The position numbers and the translations under genes were made by a program. Shown piece by piece: positions 32,433-41,480 of a stretch of DNA of 64,000 bases (position 1 is the first letter of the stretch; every line of letters starts with the position of its first letter). The notes under the pieces were generated by a model. The model was not told where the DNA came from. It ran no database searches and was given only the letters and a program-made list of their open reading frames with translations. The stretch is from contig CM030716.1 of the NCBI GenBank assembly GCA_017979445.1, forward strand, positions 8,865,974-8,929,973. Direction: 5' to 3'. The DNA is from Akebia trifoliata (Eukaryota > Streptophyta > Magnoliopsida > Ranunculales > Lardizabalaceae).

Positions 32433-35423
32433 GAGTCGTTCAACGTCAGTCTAAATATCAGACGTTTTAGCAAATGTCTTGGAGCCGTTAGATAAGATAC
32501 GTTCGGATGGACGAGATGAACTCAAAAAAATAAAAACGTGTTTCACTCATCTTCTTTACAAATAGAGAAAGAATCCCTGCGAAAAAAAACTTTTGATCTC
32601 TCTACAAACAAATCTCTCTATCTCTCTCTCTCTTTCGTTGCAATTCCCTCTCTCTCTCGTTGCAACTCTCTCGCTCTCTCTTGCTGCAACTCTCTCTTGG
32701 TGTAAAATGAGAAATCCATTTGAATCAACCATGTTCCAAGCAAAATCAAACCAACCCCACGATCCAAACTTGGGAATTTGGATTGGGGGCAACCCAATTT
32801 GAGAATCATCGAAAAAATGCAAATTGTAATAGGAAAGAGTAAGAGATCGAAGTATCGATTCTCAAGTCCAGTTGGGTCTTTTCTTTGAAGGTAAAAGATG
32901 ATAAATTCTTGCCCAAAAGCGAAAAGGGCAATTAAATCGAGGATCGAAAAAGGTAATGAAATCGAATTGGAGAAATTAATCAAGAAACCCACGACGGAGT
33001 AGAGAAGAAAGAGAAAAATAATTGAGATTATATCTAATTGGAAAGCAAGTCCAACTTGGTCCTTGGTGTGAAGAGCGTCGATTAAGGAGCTTAGAGAGTC
33101 GAGAATTAAAAAGAAGGATAGAAGAGCAAGAGACGAAGGTAACAGAGGAGAAAAATGGGTTTTTTCTTGATTTGGAGATTGTTGATGGGGTTGGGTTGGG
33201 AGGAGAGGAGAGGGAGGGAGTGAAGAAGGGTTTAGGAAGAGATTAGGGCATTTTTTTCTCGATTTGCAGAGAGAGAGTTGGAACGTGAGAAAGAGAGTTG
33301 TCTGTGTCTGTAGAGTGTAGAGAGAAAGAGAGAGAGAACAGAACTCTCTGTTCTTTTGGGATTTAAGTTATGAGGGAAGTAGCACTAAATATATCAAAAC
33401 TAAAAGATGGCGCTATAAAAAGTGTGATAATTTTTAACTTAACGTAAAATAGATCTCGACTGTGTGCAATTCTTTGGTGATTTACATAGCAATTGGTGTG
33501 GCAATAGCAACTCTTATATATAAACACTACAAATTCAAACGGTTGAAAATTATCCTTGAGATAAATGTCATCGGGATCGATATGTATTATTGAGATATGC
33601 ATTAAATTACAACCATTCAATTCTCTATCTAAATACAAAATCTAATGATTGAGATTTATCTTCAAGATAAGTATCTCCAAGATATGTGCCATTAAGATAC
33701 ACATATTTTGGTTGTACAGTTTGAATCATGTGTTTTCCTTTCTGAGTCATTTTTCACAAGATATGTGCTATTAAGATATGTGTATTGGCTATGTTCTTGA
33801 TGACTTGTTCTTCTTCTTGGGTAAAGGTATTAATCAAACAAGGAGCGCAAATCTTCATGGTCCCTGGAGTTCTTCCAAATGGTTGCGCTCCAGTGTCTCT
33901 CACCATGTTTCGAAGTCCAAACAAGGAATTATATGACCCGCACACTGGTTGTTTGAACTGGTTAAATGAGTTTGCTGAGTACCACAATGATCTTCTTCAG
34001 AAAAAGCTGCATAGATTGCGAAAGCTGTATCCTCATACTACAATCATCTATGTCAATTACTACAATGCTGCGATGCAGTTGTATGACTATCCAAGTCAAT
34101 TTGGTGCACTTTCCGACTTATCACATTTACATTATTCTTTCCTTTTCTTTTTTATTAAGAAATTTTGCCATATAATTCTGTTAGCAACCCTCTAAGTCAT
34201 TGATTTTTCATTAAGGGTCTTAAAAAGTACTATTTTATGTTTAATTAGGATAAAATTTTAAGGGTTTTCTTGTGGTAATCCATTGAATTTTCTACAAATA
34301 ACTTTTTGAGATTTTATATATAATAAAATAAAAATAATAGAAATGGTATTATACAATGACAATTTTCCATATGTGTGAGGTTATATATATATGTATGAAC
34401 CGAAAGACCACCTATCCATATGGACCATAAAACATGATGGGATGCCATGATTATAGAGTATAAAATTCTATGGATTTAAAAAGAAACACTTATTTTCAAC
34501 TTTAGATTTCAATTTTAAAGTTTAGACAATTTCTATTATTATTTATGAACCTAATCTAAACTGGAAATGGTAGAATTTAATTAATTGTACCATTAATTAT
34601 AGAGAGCTGAGATGTCACTTAACCAACAAAGGAACTTCCAGAAACAAACGGTAAAATCTAGTTAAACATTCAACTACACATCTAATAAACATAACTAATG
34701 CTAATTTTTAGTCATTATATTTGAAAAAAAAATCATCTAGAATTTGAAATTCTGATTTTCTCAGCCCATGGTACTACTAGTTAACGCTGATAAATGATCA
34801 AACAATTGTTGAAAAGTCATCAATGGAACTGATTTTTGATCTGTAATTCTACTAATGGTAATTGGTCTAGAAATTATTACTATTAGTATTATACATATAT
34901 ACATCACACATTTTTCGTTGGTTACCCAAGATTATGACCATAATTAATTTTAAAAACCTTCAAATTATATCGTCTGACATACCAGTATGCCTGGTAAATA
35001 CATTTTAATATCTTTTGTTAATGAGAATAGATGCAAAACCATGGTAATGACAGCATTGTCGTTTGAAGTAATCACCAATCAAATAGGTGAACACCACTCT
35101 AGATTGCCCGATCAAACTTACATGTGCATTATCACTGTTTTTGCATTGTTTCAGGGTTTTCGAAAGAGATACTTACAGCTTGTTGTGGATCTGGAGGTCC
35201 GCCGTATAATTACGACTCCTTGATCCAGTGTGGAGAGAAAGGTTCAAAAACCTGTGAAGACCCATCATTGTATGTCAACTGGGATGGTATTCACCTAACA
35301 GAAGCTGCATATAAAAAGATTGCCACTGGCATATTAGGTGGATTCTATACTACTCCTCCCTTGAACGTCTCTTGTATATTACCGGCAAGGGATGTTAAGC
35401 GCATCAGATTTGATCTCAAATAG
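17733..35423 (+). CDS. GDSL esterase/lipase, five exons, 384 aa
   Basis: Joined exons 17733-17973, 18153-18371, 29987-30135, 33827-34103 and 35155-35423 give 1155 nt in a single open frame, ending TAG. The family is SGNH/GDSL hydrolases, which cleave ester bonds in lipids, cutin monomers or acyl sugars and are usually secreted. The predicted product has a signal peptide (residues 1-about 24), block [13 protein letters not shown] (Ser35), block [11 protein letters not shown] (Gly104), block [11 protein letters not shown] (167-174) and block V DGIH (Asp339, His342). Length and exon number are normal for the family. The odd point is block III: family members usually have GGND, with Asn forming the oxyanion hole, but here that position is Asp172. 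Intron 2 is 11.6 kb because of a MITE and a CACTA element; intron 3 is 3.7 kb with TIR insertions. Whether it is spliced correctly is unknown. The substrate cannot be predicted. Confidence 0.88.
18153..18371 (+). CDS. GDSL gene exon 2: block II
   Basis: Acceptor AATACAG|CT restores [14 protein letters not shown]. Contains [14 protein letters not shown] (block II Gly) and ends in phase 1 at TTCAG|GTATTT. The short intron 1 (179 bp) contrasts with the 11.6-kb intron that follows. Confidence 0.9.
18955..19330. mobile_element. MITE in intron 2 of the GDSL gene (376 bp)
   Basis: Starts GGGACGGGAAATGTTCAACA and ends GCTGAACGAGACCC. Same family as 9817-10183, with the two internal hairpins. TTAT is repeated on both sides, so here the target was TA-containing but not a microsatellite. 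Confidence 0.7.
19859..20550. repeat. Left sub-terminal palindrome array of the 9.6-kb CACTA element
   Basis: About ten short hairpins of the form AGCAGCGGAT...ATCCGCCGCT, each 25-30 bases, separated by AT-rich spacers including an AT microsatellite (20310-20350). In En/Spm-type elements such sub-terminal repeats bind the element's own TNPA protein. That role here is by analogy. Confidence 0.85.
20551..20835 (+). promoter_or_regulatory. Putative promoter/leader of the 9.6-kb CACTA element
   Basis: Right after the hairpin array comes 'aaaagagcccgcgaaaaccc' and a pyrimidine-rich leader ('ccttcttctctctgattttc', 'cctcattccttcccctc'), ending at a donor-like AAGAG|GTAGCT near 20832. It has the look of a plant 5' UTR. 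All captured exons lie downstream on the same strand. Confidence 0.5.
21182..21295 (+). other. Small exon-like open frame, unrecognised
   Basis: Follows an acceptor-like TGATTTTAG|G. From ATG at 21209 it encodes 28 residues (includes [20 protein letters not shown]) and then TAG. It could be the first coding part of the element's own transcript. I do not recognise it. Confidence 0.35.
21830..22475 (+). mobile_element. LINE 3' end fragment
   Basis: The tail 'ggtgcatggccaccttg', then 'ctttcttcatttataata', then 'cttttacctataaaaaaa' at 22410-22475 looks like the 3' end of plant L1-type LINEs with a short A tail. The sequence upstream is open in several frames but too worn to identify domains. Confidence 0.5.
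22530..22621 (+). pseudogene. Captured exon, unrecognised ([13 protein letters not shown]...)
   Basis: Acceptor TTTTCCAG|GT and donor CATGG|GTAAGT bound 92 nt that read [20 protein letters not shown] then [10 protein letters not shown] with no stop. The intact splice sites and acidic coding look mark it as an exon taken from a host gene. I cannot name the gene. Confidence 0.5.
22829..22927. repeat. Three perfect 33-bp tandem repeats
   Basis: The unit beginning CCAACACAAGGAAAACTAG is present three times without visible change, so the expansion is recent. It lies inside the CACTA element between captured exons. Confidence 0.95.
22928..24246. other. CACTA interior, no gene recognised
   Basis: AT-rich intron-like sequence. 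No similarity or splice-bounded open stretch that I could support. Confidence 0.4.
24247..24343 (+). pseudogene. Captured exon of a nucleobase-ascorbate transporter (NAT)
   Basis: Acceptor TGTGTAG|G and donor GGG|GTCAGT bound 97 nt encoding [20 protein letters not shown] then [12 protein letters not shown]. This is the conserved loop and membrane segment of plant NAT proteins (usually ...[18 protein letters not shown]...FVALVE), which move xanthine, uric acid or other nucleobases across membranes. The final Glu codon has become Gly. Only this one exon is present. Confidence 0.8.
24344..26379. other. CACTA interior, no gene recognised
   Basis: Contains a CA/GT-like microsatellite at about 24575-24603. 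Otherwise intron-like. The longer minus-strand open frame at 26111-26500 is low in complexity and overlaps the aldo-keto reductase exon. Confidence 0.4.
26380..26916 (+). pseudogene. Captured two-exon fragment of an aldo-keto reductase (AKR4C-like)
   Basis: Exon-like 26380-26576 encodes [20 protein letters not shown] and [29 protein letters not shown]. Exon-like 26670-26916, after acceptor TTTGTAG, encodes [40 protein letters not shown] and, after a frameshift, [20 protein letters not shown]. The motifs (IGVSNF, NQVECHP, the P-KS coenzyme loop) are those of plant AKR4C aldehyde/aldose reductases using NADPH. The catalytic Asp-Tyr-Lys-His region upstream is missing. A short deletion after WGIQM shifts the frame, and the usual P-K-S has become S-K-S. 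The last donor is GCAAGT. Confidence 0.85.
27303..27383 (+). pseudogene. Captured exon, unrecognised (...[14 protein letters not shown]...)
   Basis: Open between an acceptor-like TTGCAGCAG and donor TTGCAG|GTATTC. Reads [20 protein letters not shown] then DERRFLQ. Coding-like and splice-bounded, but I cannot name the source. Confidence 0.4.
28174..28301 (+). pseudogene. Captured exon of a CRLK-type receptor-like kinase
   Basis: Acceptor TTCCCAG|GT and donor TATA|GTAAGT. Encodes [20 protein letters not shown] then [14 protein letters not shown] and, after a one-base insertion, GSLVSHLY. This is kinase subdomains III-V (the HHRNLVNLVGYC motif) and closely resembles calcium/calmodulin-regulated receptor-like kinases as I recall them. 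The ATP-binding and catalytic loops are absent. The inserted A disrupts the frame. Confidence 0.8.
28554..28597. repeat. TA microsatellite, split by a MITE
   Basis: Long (TA)n immediately left of the MITE; it resumes at 28951-28968 on the other side. The MITE appears to have landed inside the repeat. Confidence 0.9.
28598..28950. mobile_element. MITE nested in the CACTA element, in a TA microsatellite (353 bp)
   Basis: Starts GGGTTCCGTTCAGCAATAAA and ends TTGTTGCTGAACGGGACCC. Two internal hairpins as in 9817-10183. Inserted next to the right palindrome array of the CACTA element. Confidence 0.85.
28979..29430. repeat. Right sub-terminal palindrome array of the 9.6-kb CACTA element
   Basis: About eight hairpins of the same AGCGGAT...ATCCGCCGCT type as the left array. 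Three consecutive units ('ttgcagcggatnttaatatc' repeats, 29100-29280) are close tandem copies. Confidence 0.85.
29987..30135 (+). CDS. GDSL gene exon 3: block III with Asn to Asp change
   Basis: Acceptor TTAGTAG|AC joins exon 2 to give S-D-C-S-E-F-L. Encodes [17 protein letters not shown] and [17 protein letters not shown], then CAG|GTACTC. The codon for the expected oxyanion-hole Asn is GAC (Asp). The exon lies only 540 bp right of the CACTA element. Confidence 0.88.
30136..31282. other. Left part of GDSL intron 3 with degenerate repeats
   Basis: Sequence from about 30412 ('agggctgataatgggttgga') to 31275 is rich in 'ggattgga' and 'gatccgatc' motifs and resembles worn TIR elements nested in each other. 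I could not set firm ends. No gene. Confidence 0.4.
31283..32186. mobile_element. TIR element with 10-bp target duplication (904 bp)
   Basis: Ends AGGGTTGTAAATGGAT and ATCCATTGACAAGCCT are inverted repeats. Flanks AACCATAATT (31273-31282) and AACCATACTT (32187-32196) differ at one base, a duplication size typical of Mutator-like elements. Sub-terminal 'attcgaattcgaat' motifs occur on both sides. It contains a GT then GA microsatellite (about 31703-31806) and no transposase. Confidence 0.75.
31744..31806. repeat. GA microsatellite
   Basis: About 31 GA units, preceded by a (GT)n tract from 31703. Apparent reading frames here, rich in Arg-Glu, come only from the repeat. Confidence 0.95.
32398..32430. 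repeat. TA microsatellite with a one-sided MITE-like end
   Basis: (TA)n is followed directly by GGGAGTCGTTCAACGTCAG, which resembles the end of the MITE at 40812. No matching right end was found before exon 4. Confidence 0.5.
32431..33826. other. Right part of GDSL intron 3
   Basis: Holds CT-rich (32590-32700) and GA-rich (33240-33350) stretches. On the minus strand 33360-33130 looks like a plant 5' leader, but no gene follows that I recognise. The longer open frames here are simple-sequence products. Confidence 0.35.
33827..34103 (+). CDS. GDSL gene exon 4: block IV region
   Basis: Acceptor GTAAAG|GTATTA gives [20 protein letters not shown], the family's VPG..P.GC motif, then the Tyr-rich [19 protein letters not shown]. 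Ends in phase 1 at TTTG|GTGCAC. If unspliced, the frame reads on into intron 4 and stops. Confidence 0.9.
34104..35154. other. GDSL intron 4, whose right half is duplicated
   Basis: From about 34477 onward the intron is repeated at 52803-53482 with few changes. No other feature. Confidence 0.7.
35155..35423 (+). CDS. GDSL gene exon 5: catalytic Asp-His block and C terminus
   Basis: Acceptor TTTCAG|GG gives [20 protein letters not shown], paired Cys residues, then [17 protein letters not shown] with catalytic Asp339 and His342. Stop TAG at 35421-35423. This exon and its flanks are duplicated at 53483-53754. Confidence 0.92.
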
Positions 35424-35593
35424 CTAACATTCAAGCATAAGTGTTAGATGGATTATTAGAATTCTTGAGCAAGGAATGAAAATAAGTGACTTTGTATGTC
35501 AATCTAGGACCATTAATGTATGTATTTGATTTTTATGTATGGTACTTGTGGGATAATTTTTTATCAATAATTTTGTATAGTTTTAAGTATTGG

Positions 35594-35702
35594 CACTACG
35601 TGAAAAAGGCGGTAAATTCAAGGTCAAGGTCCATTGAATTTGACTAAATCCAAGCAAATTCGATGGACTTTGGTGTCGAATTTAACTCTTTTTCACGTAG
35701 TG
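35594..35702. mobile_element. 109-bp CACTA-type MITE
   Basis: Starts CACTACGTGAAAAAGG and ends CTCTTTTTCACGTAGTG. The whole element folds on itself around 'ttgactaaatccaagcaaat'. TGG flanks both sides as a 3-bp target duplication. The paralogue is at 53925-54032. Confidence 0.85.
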
Positions 35703-36203
35703 TGGTTTTGTATCTCATCTCGCTCACTAGTGATACATAGATGACTTGGATGAATCATCGTGACCTGATTTTAGGCCTATTTCAGATCTGTAAACAAGGA
35801 CAAAGAAGAAGAAAAACAAATAGCTTGGTTCCCATTTTGGCTTCTTGTCTCGTTCATGAGCAATACCGAGCTGACTTAGGCTTCAACCGATTTATAAAAT
35901 TAGGATGGCTCGTTGAATATTCTAAAGCTTTTTTAAATTTAAATTAAAGGTTTTAAAAAGGATAAGAAGGCTTAAGGTCATTAGCATTTCTCATAATTGC
36001 CTGTACACACAAAAAATGTCATGTGCCACATTCTATTAATGTTTAGCTCCATGTAAGTCAGCCTCGTAGGTGACTTCTCTAATAATTAGATTTGGGAATT
36101 TTTGACAAAGGAATTGATGATCTTATATTTTTTTCTCCCATGTTTCATGTTCTTGTTAAAAAAAGTGAGCATGTCCAATACCTACTTAATATATCATCAA
36201 TTA

Positions 36204-37392
36204 AGCTACATAAAAATAGGATAAATTTGTTGGAAATTTTGACTTTTAAATCGGGAGTAATTCAATAAAGGGAGAATAATAACTTATAGGCTCAAATCTG
36301 ATTCGATCTCTTTTAGACAAATATTCTCCATTATTGGTTAAACTACAGTACACAAGGGGTCAAAGAACAAGTGTCTTCAGGATACACAAAAGTCTATACT
36401 TAAGTTACTAAATTGGATTATGTATGGTTTGATTTTAGTCTATAACACTCGGAAAAATAAAAAAACTGATGATGCCTAGTGTTTAAGCTTAAAAAGAAGA
36501 CAACATAGAAATTTTCAGTAAAGAAATCTAATTTTTGATTGATTTTTTATAATCATCTTTATATTTGTTGACCAAGAGTCATGATTTAATGTCTCTTGGT
36601 TTAATAGTCATTGGATTGTGTCTGATCTCAAATCTAACGATCCAAATTGCACCATATCGAAGGTATGTACCTCATATCTTTTAATCAACACCTTTTAGTT
36701 GAATCTATATGATTTAGTAGCTATGTTTGCGTCCGATCAATTGCCATTAGATCTAACGAATCCTATCGTCCCTATTGGATACCAATCATGAATCAACACA
36801 CCTAATCAATTCTGAACAGGTACTAACTTGATCCATTACACTTGATCGTTCTCGTTTAAGTATTATTTTCATCCATCGTATTTGATCGATTCCCAATCGG
36901 ATACTAATGTGATCATGTAGTGCAGATCGCACCCGATCCATCATACGTGACGGATCAACTACAATTGTTGGATGGTTTCGTATCCCGAAAATTTTAAGTC
37001 TCCCCAACTCCTACGATGCATACTTTCAAAGTGCAAAGTGCGCCTCAAAGCGCCCAATGCGTCCTAAACGTCCAATCGACCATTCGCACGTCGCACATGC
37101 ACGTGTACATACGCGGGTGATGCTTCGCACTACCTCAAAGCACATGATCAAAACCTTAAAAGTGTGACACAAATATAACTAACTATGTTGACTACTACTT
37201 ATAAGATATATTACTATCTCACTTGTGAGCAATGTTGGACTAAACCTTATATACACAAAAACCTCAAAATCTAAATTAAGAAAGACCAAATAAATATTCA
37301 ACAAAATTTGATGTCAAGGTCCATCAAATTCATTTGGATTTAGCCAAATGTGACAGAGCTTGACATCGAATTCACCCCTTTTTCACGTTGTG
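36204..37392. mobile_element. Second CACTA-type MITE, split by a solo LTR
   Basis: Left arm 'gctacataaaaataggataaatt' and right arm 'tgatgtcaaggtccatcaaa ... cacccctttttcacgttgtg' together match 54524-54631, where the MITE is unbroken. The left terminal CACTA has mutated in both copies. Confidence 0.7.
36228..37303. mobile_element. Solo LTR (1,076 bp)
   Basis: Begins TGTTGGAAATTTTGAC and ends TATTCAACA. A perfect 5-bp target duplication AAATT lies on each side (36223-36227, 37304-37308), and the paralogous site near 54540 has a single AAATT with no insert. The size and TGTTG/CAACA ends fit a copia-type LTR. No internal region remains, so it arose by LTR-LTR recombination. Confidence 0.9.
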
Positions 37393-37511
37393 CACTTTGG
37401 CTGGGCCATTGAACCAACCCATACTTAATGATTTAAGAACGAAGAAAATGTTAAAAGATCATAAGGTTTTTGTTATATTATAGTTGAGTCAAGTTTGGCA
37501 GTGAATATTAA

Positions 37512-37832
37512 GGAGCCAACACGTTTGTTATATATGGCTTAAAAGTTTTGGATTGGGCTGATTTTTTGTAAGGATGATCTCTATGTTAAGAAGACCATCC
37601 TCACAAAAAATCAGCCCAATTTGATACTTCTAACCCTGTCAAAAATAGTTTAGAAATTGTAAGCCATGAAAATTTTTATTGAAAATTTGTAAACCACTTT
37701 CGATGGATTTAGAAGTCTCAGATTAATTGGGCTGATTTTTTGGGTGGATGATCTCCTCATCATAGAGATCTTCCTTCACAAAAAATCATTTCAATCCAAA
37801 AATTTTAAGTCATATAGGACAACGTTGGCTCC
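37512..37832. mobile_element. Hairpin MITE in repeat copy B
   Basis: GGAGCCAACACGTTTG ... CAACGTTGGCTCC ends. Orthologous to 1681-2000 and 54751-55079. Confidence 0.6.
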
Positions 37833-38849
37833 CCAACGTTGTCTATCGAACGCCACCCATTATAGTTATTGAATCTTGAGGAAACTTCTTGTCTCAATCA
37901 TCGCACGGCATCAAACTTACAGCCGATCGCTAAGACTCCTATATTTAGGGATCTGTTGTATTTTCCTCTCATCTCAGCCCTACGATTTGACACTGTCCCT
38001 AAATTAAATGTGGTTTAACATTGGAAAATTCCTTTTTGAGTATTGATTGTATCCATTTGACTAAGTTATTTTATGTATTCAAGTTTTAAATTGTACCAAT
38101 CATCATTATTATTAAGTCTTGATCAATTTTTTCAACCATATTATTTATATGCCTGATTAAAGTCATAAAAATCAATTAGGACAGACTAGTTCACGAGTTA
38201 AAAAGGCACATTCAGTTGTGTTTGTCTCCCATACATTATGTTGATGACAATAATGGGTGGGGTGATGGTTTTTTCTCCTTTTTTTTTTTTTTTTTTCTTT
38301 TTTCGTTGGCCAGCCACAAGTACCCTGCACGTGACAGCAATTAAATATACTACTTTATGTGGAGGGGTGTATAGAAACTTTCCAACCCCATCCTTCGGAA
38401 AAATGATTTTGCAAATGATGCTCTCTCTCTCTCTCTCTAGTCCCCACTTTGAAGTGGGCAGGCTGCTTCAAATTTTGAAGGAACCTCCTTGTTACAAAAC
38501 AAGTGAAGTTTTGAATTTATATCACACTCGTATATTTTTTTCAAAATTTGGAATACCTCCATAGAAATATCACGTGTAATCCAATGAAAAGGGTTCCTTC
38601 AAAACTTTGAAGGCGGGCTGCCCGCTTCAAAAAACTTCCCCATTCTCTCAAGGAATTCAAATTTCCTTTAGAATGAATTCCTTGCAATTATACCAGCTGA
38701 TAAAGTTATGTGAAACCCTTAATTTCCTTGGTAACATAGTAAGATTTTGAGCCTTACTAAGGGTCATTTTGCTCAATTGGATTACCACATCAGAAATCCA
38801 ACACCATAACCCTCTTTAAGTTTCATTGACACTACAGCAAAATAGGGTT

Positions 38850-39165
38850 ATAGCGACGGTCGCCGACCGTCGCTATAAGGGAAAATCCTGTCGCAAATAC
38901 ATATAGCGACAGCCACCCAGGTTGTTGGTGGTCGTCGCATAAACCTCCGACGCTATATGTATTACCGACGGCCAACTATTCAGAAAACGTCGTTATATAT
39001 GGGACTTATAGCGACAGCCTCTATTGGCCGTCGCTATAAGGTATATTATAAATAAAAATAAAAACTGTTAGCGACGGTCGGAGACCGTCGCTATATGGTA
39101 TTTTTTTGAAAAAAAAATATTAGGTCTTTACCTACGGTCACGGGTCGCTATAAGAACATTTTTAA
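38850..39165. repeat. Sub-terminal palindromes of the damaged CACTA element
   Basis: Five or six units containing AGCGACGG on one arm and CCGTCGCT on the other, partly degenerate. Different in sequence from the arrays of the two complete CACTA elements, so it is another family. Confidence 0.8.
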
Positions 39166-39309
39166 AAAAAGAAAATTTAATTTTACACCTGCCCCATCTT
39201 AATGAATTTGCTAACAATCATAATGAAAATAAAAATGTCAAAGCTTCAAACAGAAAAATAACAAGGAGACCATCATGATATGGTGGTATCCATAAGATAA
39301 GATCAGTAC

Positions 39310-39404
39310 CTGATATATGTTAAGCTTGGCTTTTGTAGAATCATAGAAAGTGAACATCCCATCAAGCATATCTTGGTGCACATTCACCTCAACAATATGA
39401 TCCG
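39310..39404 (-). pseudogene. Captured exon, unrecognised (ADHIVEVNVHQDM...)
   Basis: Minus strand, acceptor TAATTAG|CGG and donor ATCAG|GTACTG bound 95 nt reading DHIVEVNVHQDMLDGMFTFY then DSTKAKLNIYQ. Clearly exon-like. I cannot name the gene. Confidence 0.5.
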
Positions 39405-40811
39405 CTAATTACTGCCAGCAAAAAAAATCGATTAGATGAGTCTAGATGCTTGATGATTTGGTTTTATTTGCAAAGAATACAAGAAAGTAGTGTACCACCA
39501 AATTTTAAGAGAATGTAAGAACGGCAAACGTACAGAAAAAGACAAAACAAGTAGCAGTTCTAACATGTACATGGGCTGGGAGAACAGTCCCCTTGTAGTT
39601 TTCCTCAATAAAATTGGAAACTTTCTAATATTAACGAAAAAATGGAAAGTAGTCTTCTGTAGAGCATTGTTTCTTAAAAGACTTATAAAAGCAGACGGTG
39701 CTTTTGTTTTGCCTACACATTATGCCACTTGAATGATGATACTTAAACACGTAGGTTTCTCTCTTCTCTAGACCTGTGGTTTCTTCTCTTCAATTAACAA
39801 CTAAGAGGGGGAAAAATGCATAACATGTCTTCTACAGGATCAAACACTTTCTGATACTCCCAATATCCCACTTTTTCTTGATTTTATAGGAAACCAATAG
39901 CCATGTTTCAACCACACATAAACTGAAGAAGTAACATAAAGCCCACCCCATCTTAAAATCAAATGCACTTCAGAGGTCCCTTGAACTCACACAATCAAAC
40001 CTTTCCACGCACCTTGAGCCACAATTTAGAAGGTTGACTTCTAAAAATTCAAAGCGACATAGCTGATACATAATTTGGGTCCTTCTTGTGTCCCTAAGAG
40101 TAAGATTAATCATTATAAATAATACATTATTCCAACTATGGAGTAAGCTATTAAAAAAGTCCACTTAATCTAGGAACCATACTTCTTGTTCAACCATGAT
40201 TGCCATTTCAATCCATGTCTTTTTCTATCCTCCCCTTGCCTTCTAAGCAAACTCAACTTGCATATAGTGCTATTCTGCTATGATCTGGGTTATTGAGCTT
40301 CATTTCTAAAATTTAATTTGTCATGCAAACCACTGAACCCCAGAAAAAACCAAGTCCTACTTTAAAATGCCCCACAAGTACCATCTGCTGACACTCTTTC
40401 CCCAATTTTGCCATCTACCTACAAACCACACCAACGTAATGTGAAATGTTTGGACGGGTCAGACACTAACAAATCATGCTACCAAGAGAATGCATATATG
40501 GAACATAGCTGAAAGCCTATCCCAATTGTCTTAGAATATTCATAAATACATATACAGTAATCAAAAATGCCCATCTTCAATTGCACACCCCAGGCAAATC
40601 TGCCAATCATCTAAACAGATCTAGAAGTCTGTGTACCCAATTGGTTTGATACACAAAAAAATCAAGAGAGAATTATCAAAACAATATAAAGATTCAGTGG
40701 TCCACACAGATTCAGTGGTCCACATTGGTTCCACTTCATAAACTGATTCTAATGACTACTGAAACTAAGATCATTATTTCTGCAGATAATACATGACCAG
40801 TGATATATATA
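39405..40811. other. CACTA interior, no gene recognised
   Basis: Intron-like. Short frames on both strands show nothing I recognise. Confidence 0.4.
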
Positions 40812-41199
40812 GGGAGCGGTTCAGCAGCCCCTTATGGTGCCCCATATGGTGCCACGCATTTTTTGTAAATCACTTTTGATGGGGTTGCAAGTTTTGGAAT
40901 AGGCTGATTTTTTGTGAGGATGATCTATATGGTGAAGAGATCATCCTCACAAAAAAGCAGCTCATTTTGAAACTTCTAACCCTAGTTTACAAGTTGAAGA
41001 ATTGTGGACCGTCCAATTTTTGTAAATCACTTTTGACGGAGTTAGAAGTTTTGGAATGAGCTGATTTTTGGTGAGGATGATCTCCTCATCATAGAGATCA
41101 TCCTCACAAAAAATCAGCTCATTCCAAAGCTTTTAACCCATGTTTGAAAAATGCGTGGCACCATATGGGGCACCATGATGGCGCTGCTGAACTGCTCCC
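40812..41199. mobile_element. MITE with GGGAGCGGTTCAGCAGC ends, TA-flanked (388 bp)
   Basis: Starts GGGAGCGGTTCAGCAGCCCC and ends GCTGCTGAACTGCTCCC. The inner hairpins match the GGGTCCCGTTCAGC family, but the outer 50 bases differ. TA tracts on both sides. Nested in the damaged CACTA element. Confidence 0.8.
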
Positions 41200-41363
41200 A
41201 TATATATATATATGACGGTGACAATTTAATATGATAACCTTTTTTTTTATACATATAATTAAATGTTTCAACACAGGCATTAAAAGAGACAGATTAATAT
41301 GGAAACAACTGACAACATCCAGTGAAGAAACAATTTAATATGAAGCAAATTTTAAGATTTTAC

Positions 41364-41480
41364 CTCATTGTCACGCTCTTCAACGACATTCTTCCCAGCT
41401 TCCGCTTCCAACTCACAAGCTTCCCTTCATCTAGCAACCTCTTCTTCTGCTCCACTTATTTCCATCATGAGTTGTTCAAC
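41364..41480 (-). pseudogene. Captured exon of a coiled-coil protein, with a stop codon
   Basis: Minus strand, acceptor CTGAAAG|GTT and donor AATGAG|GTAAAA enclose 39 codons: VEQLMMEISGAEEEVAR, a TGA stop, then REACELEAEAGKNVVEERDN. Heptad-like Glu/Leu spacing suggests a coiled coil. It resembles plant paramyosin-like proteins, where Trp (TGG) is expected at the stop. The source gene is only loosely identified. Confidence 0.6.

Noticed and set aside
32556..32992. Minus-strand frames of 88 and 124 codons in GDSL intron 3
   Set aside because: Derived from CT-rich leader-like sequence; no similarity seen and no splice context.
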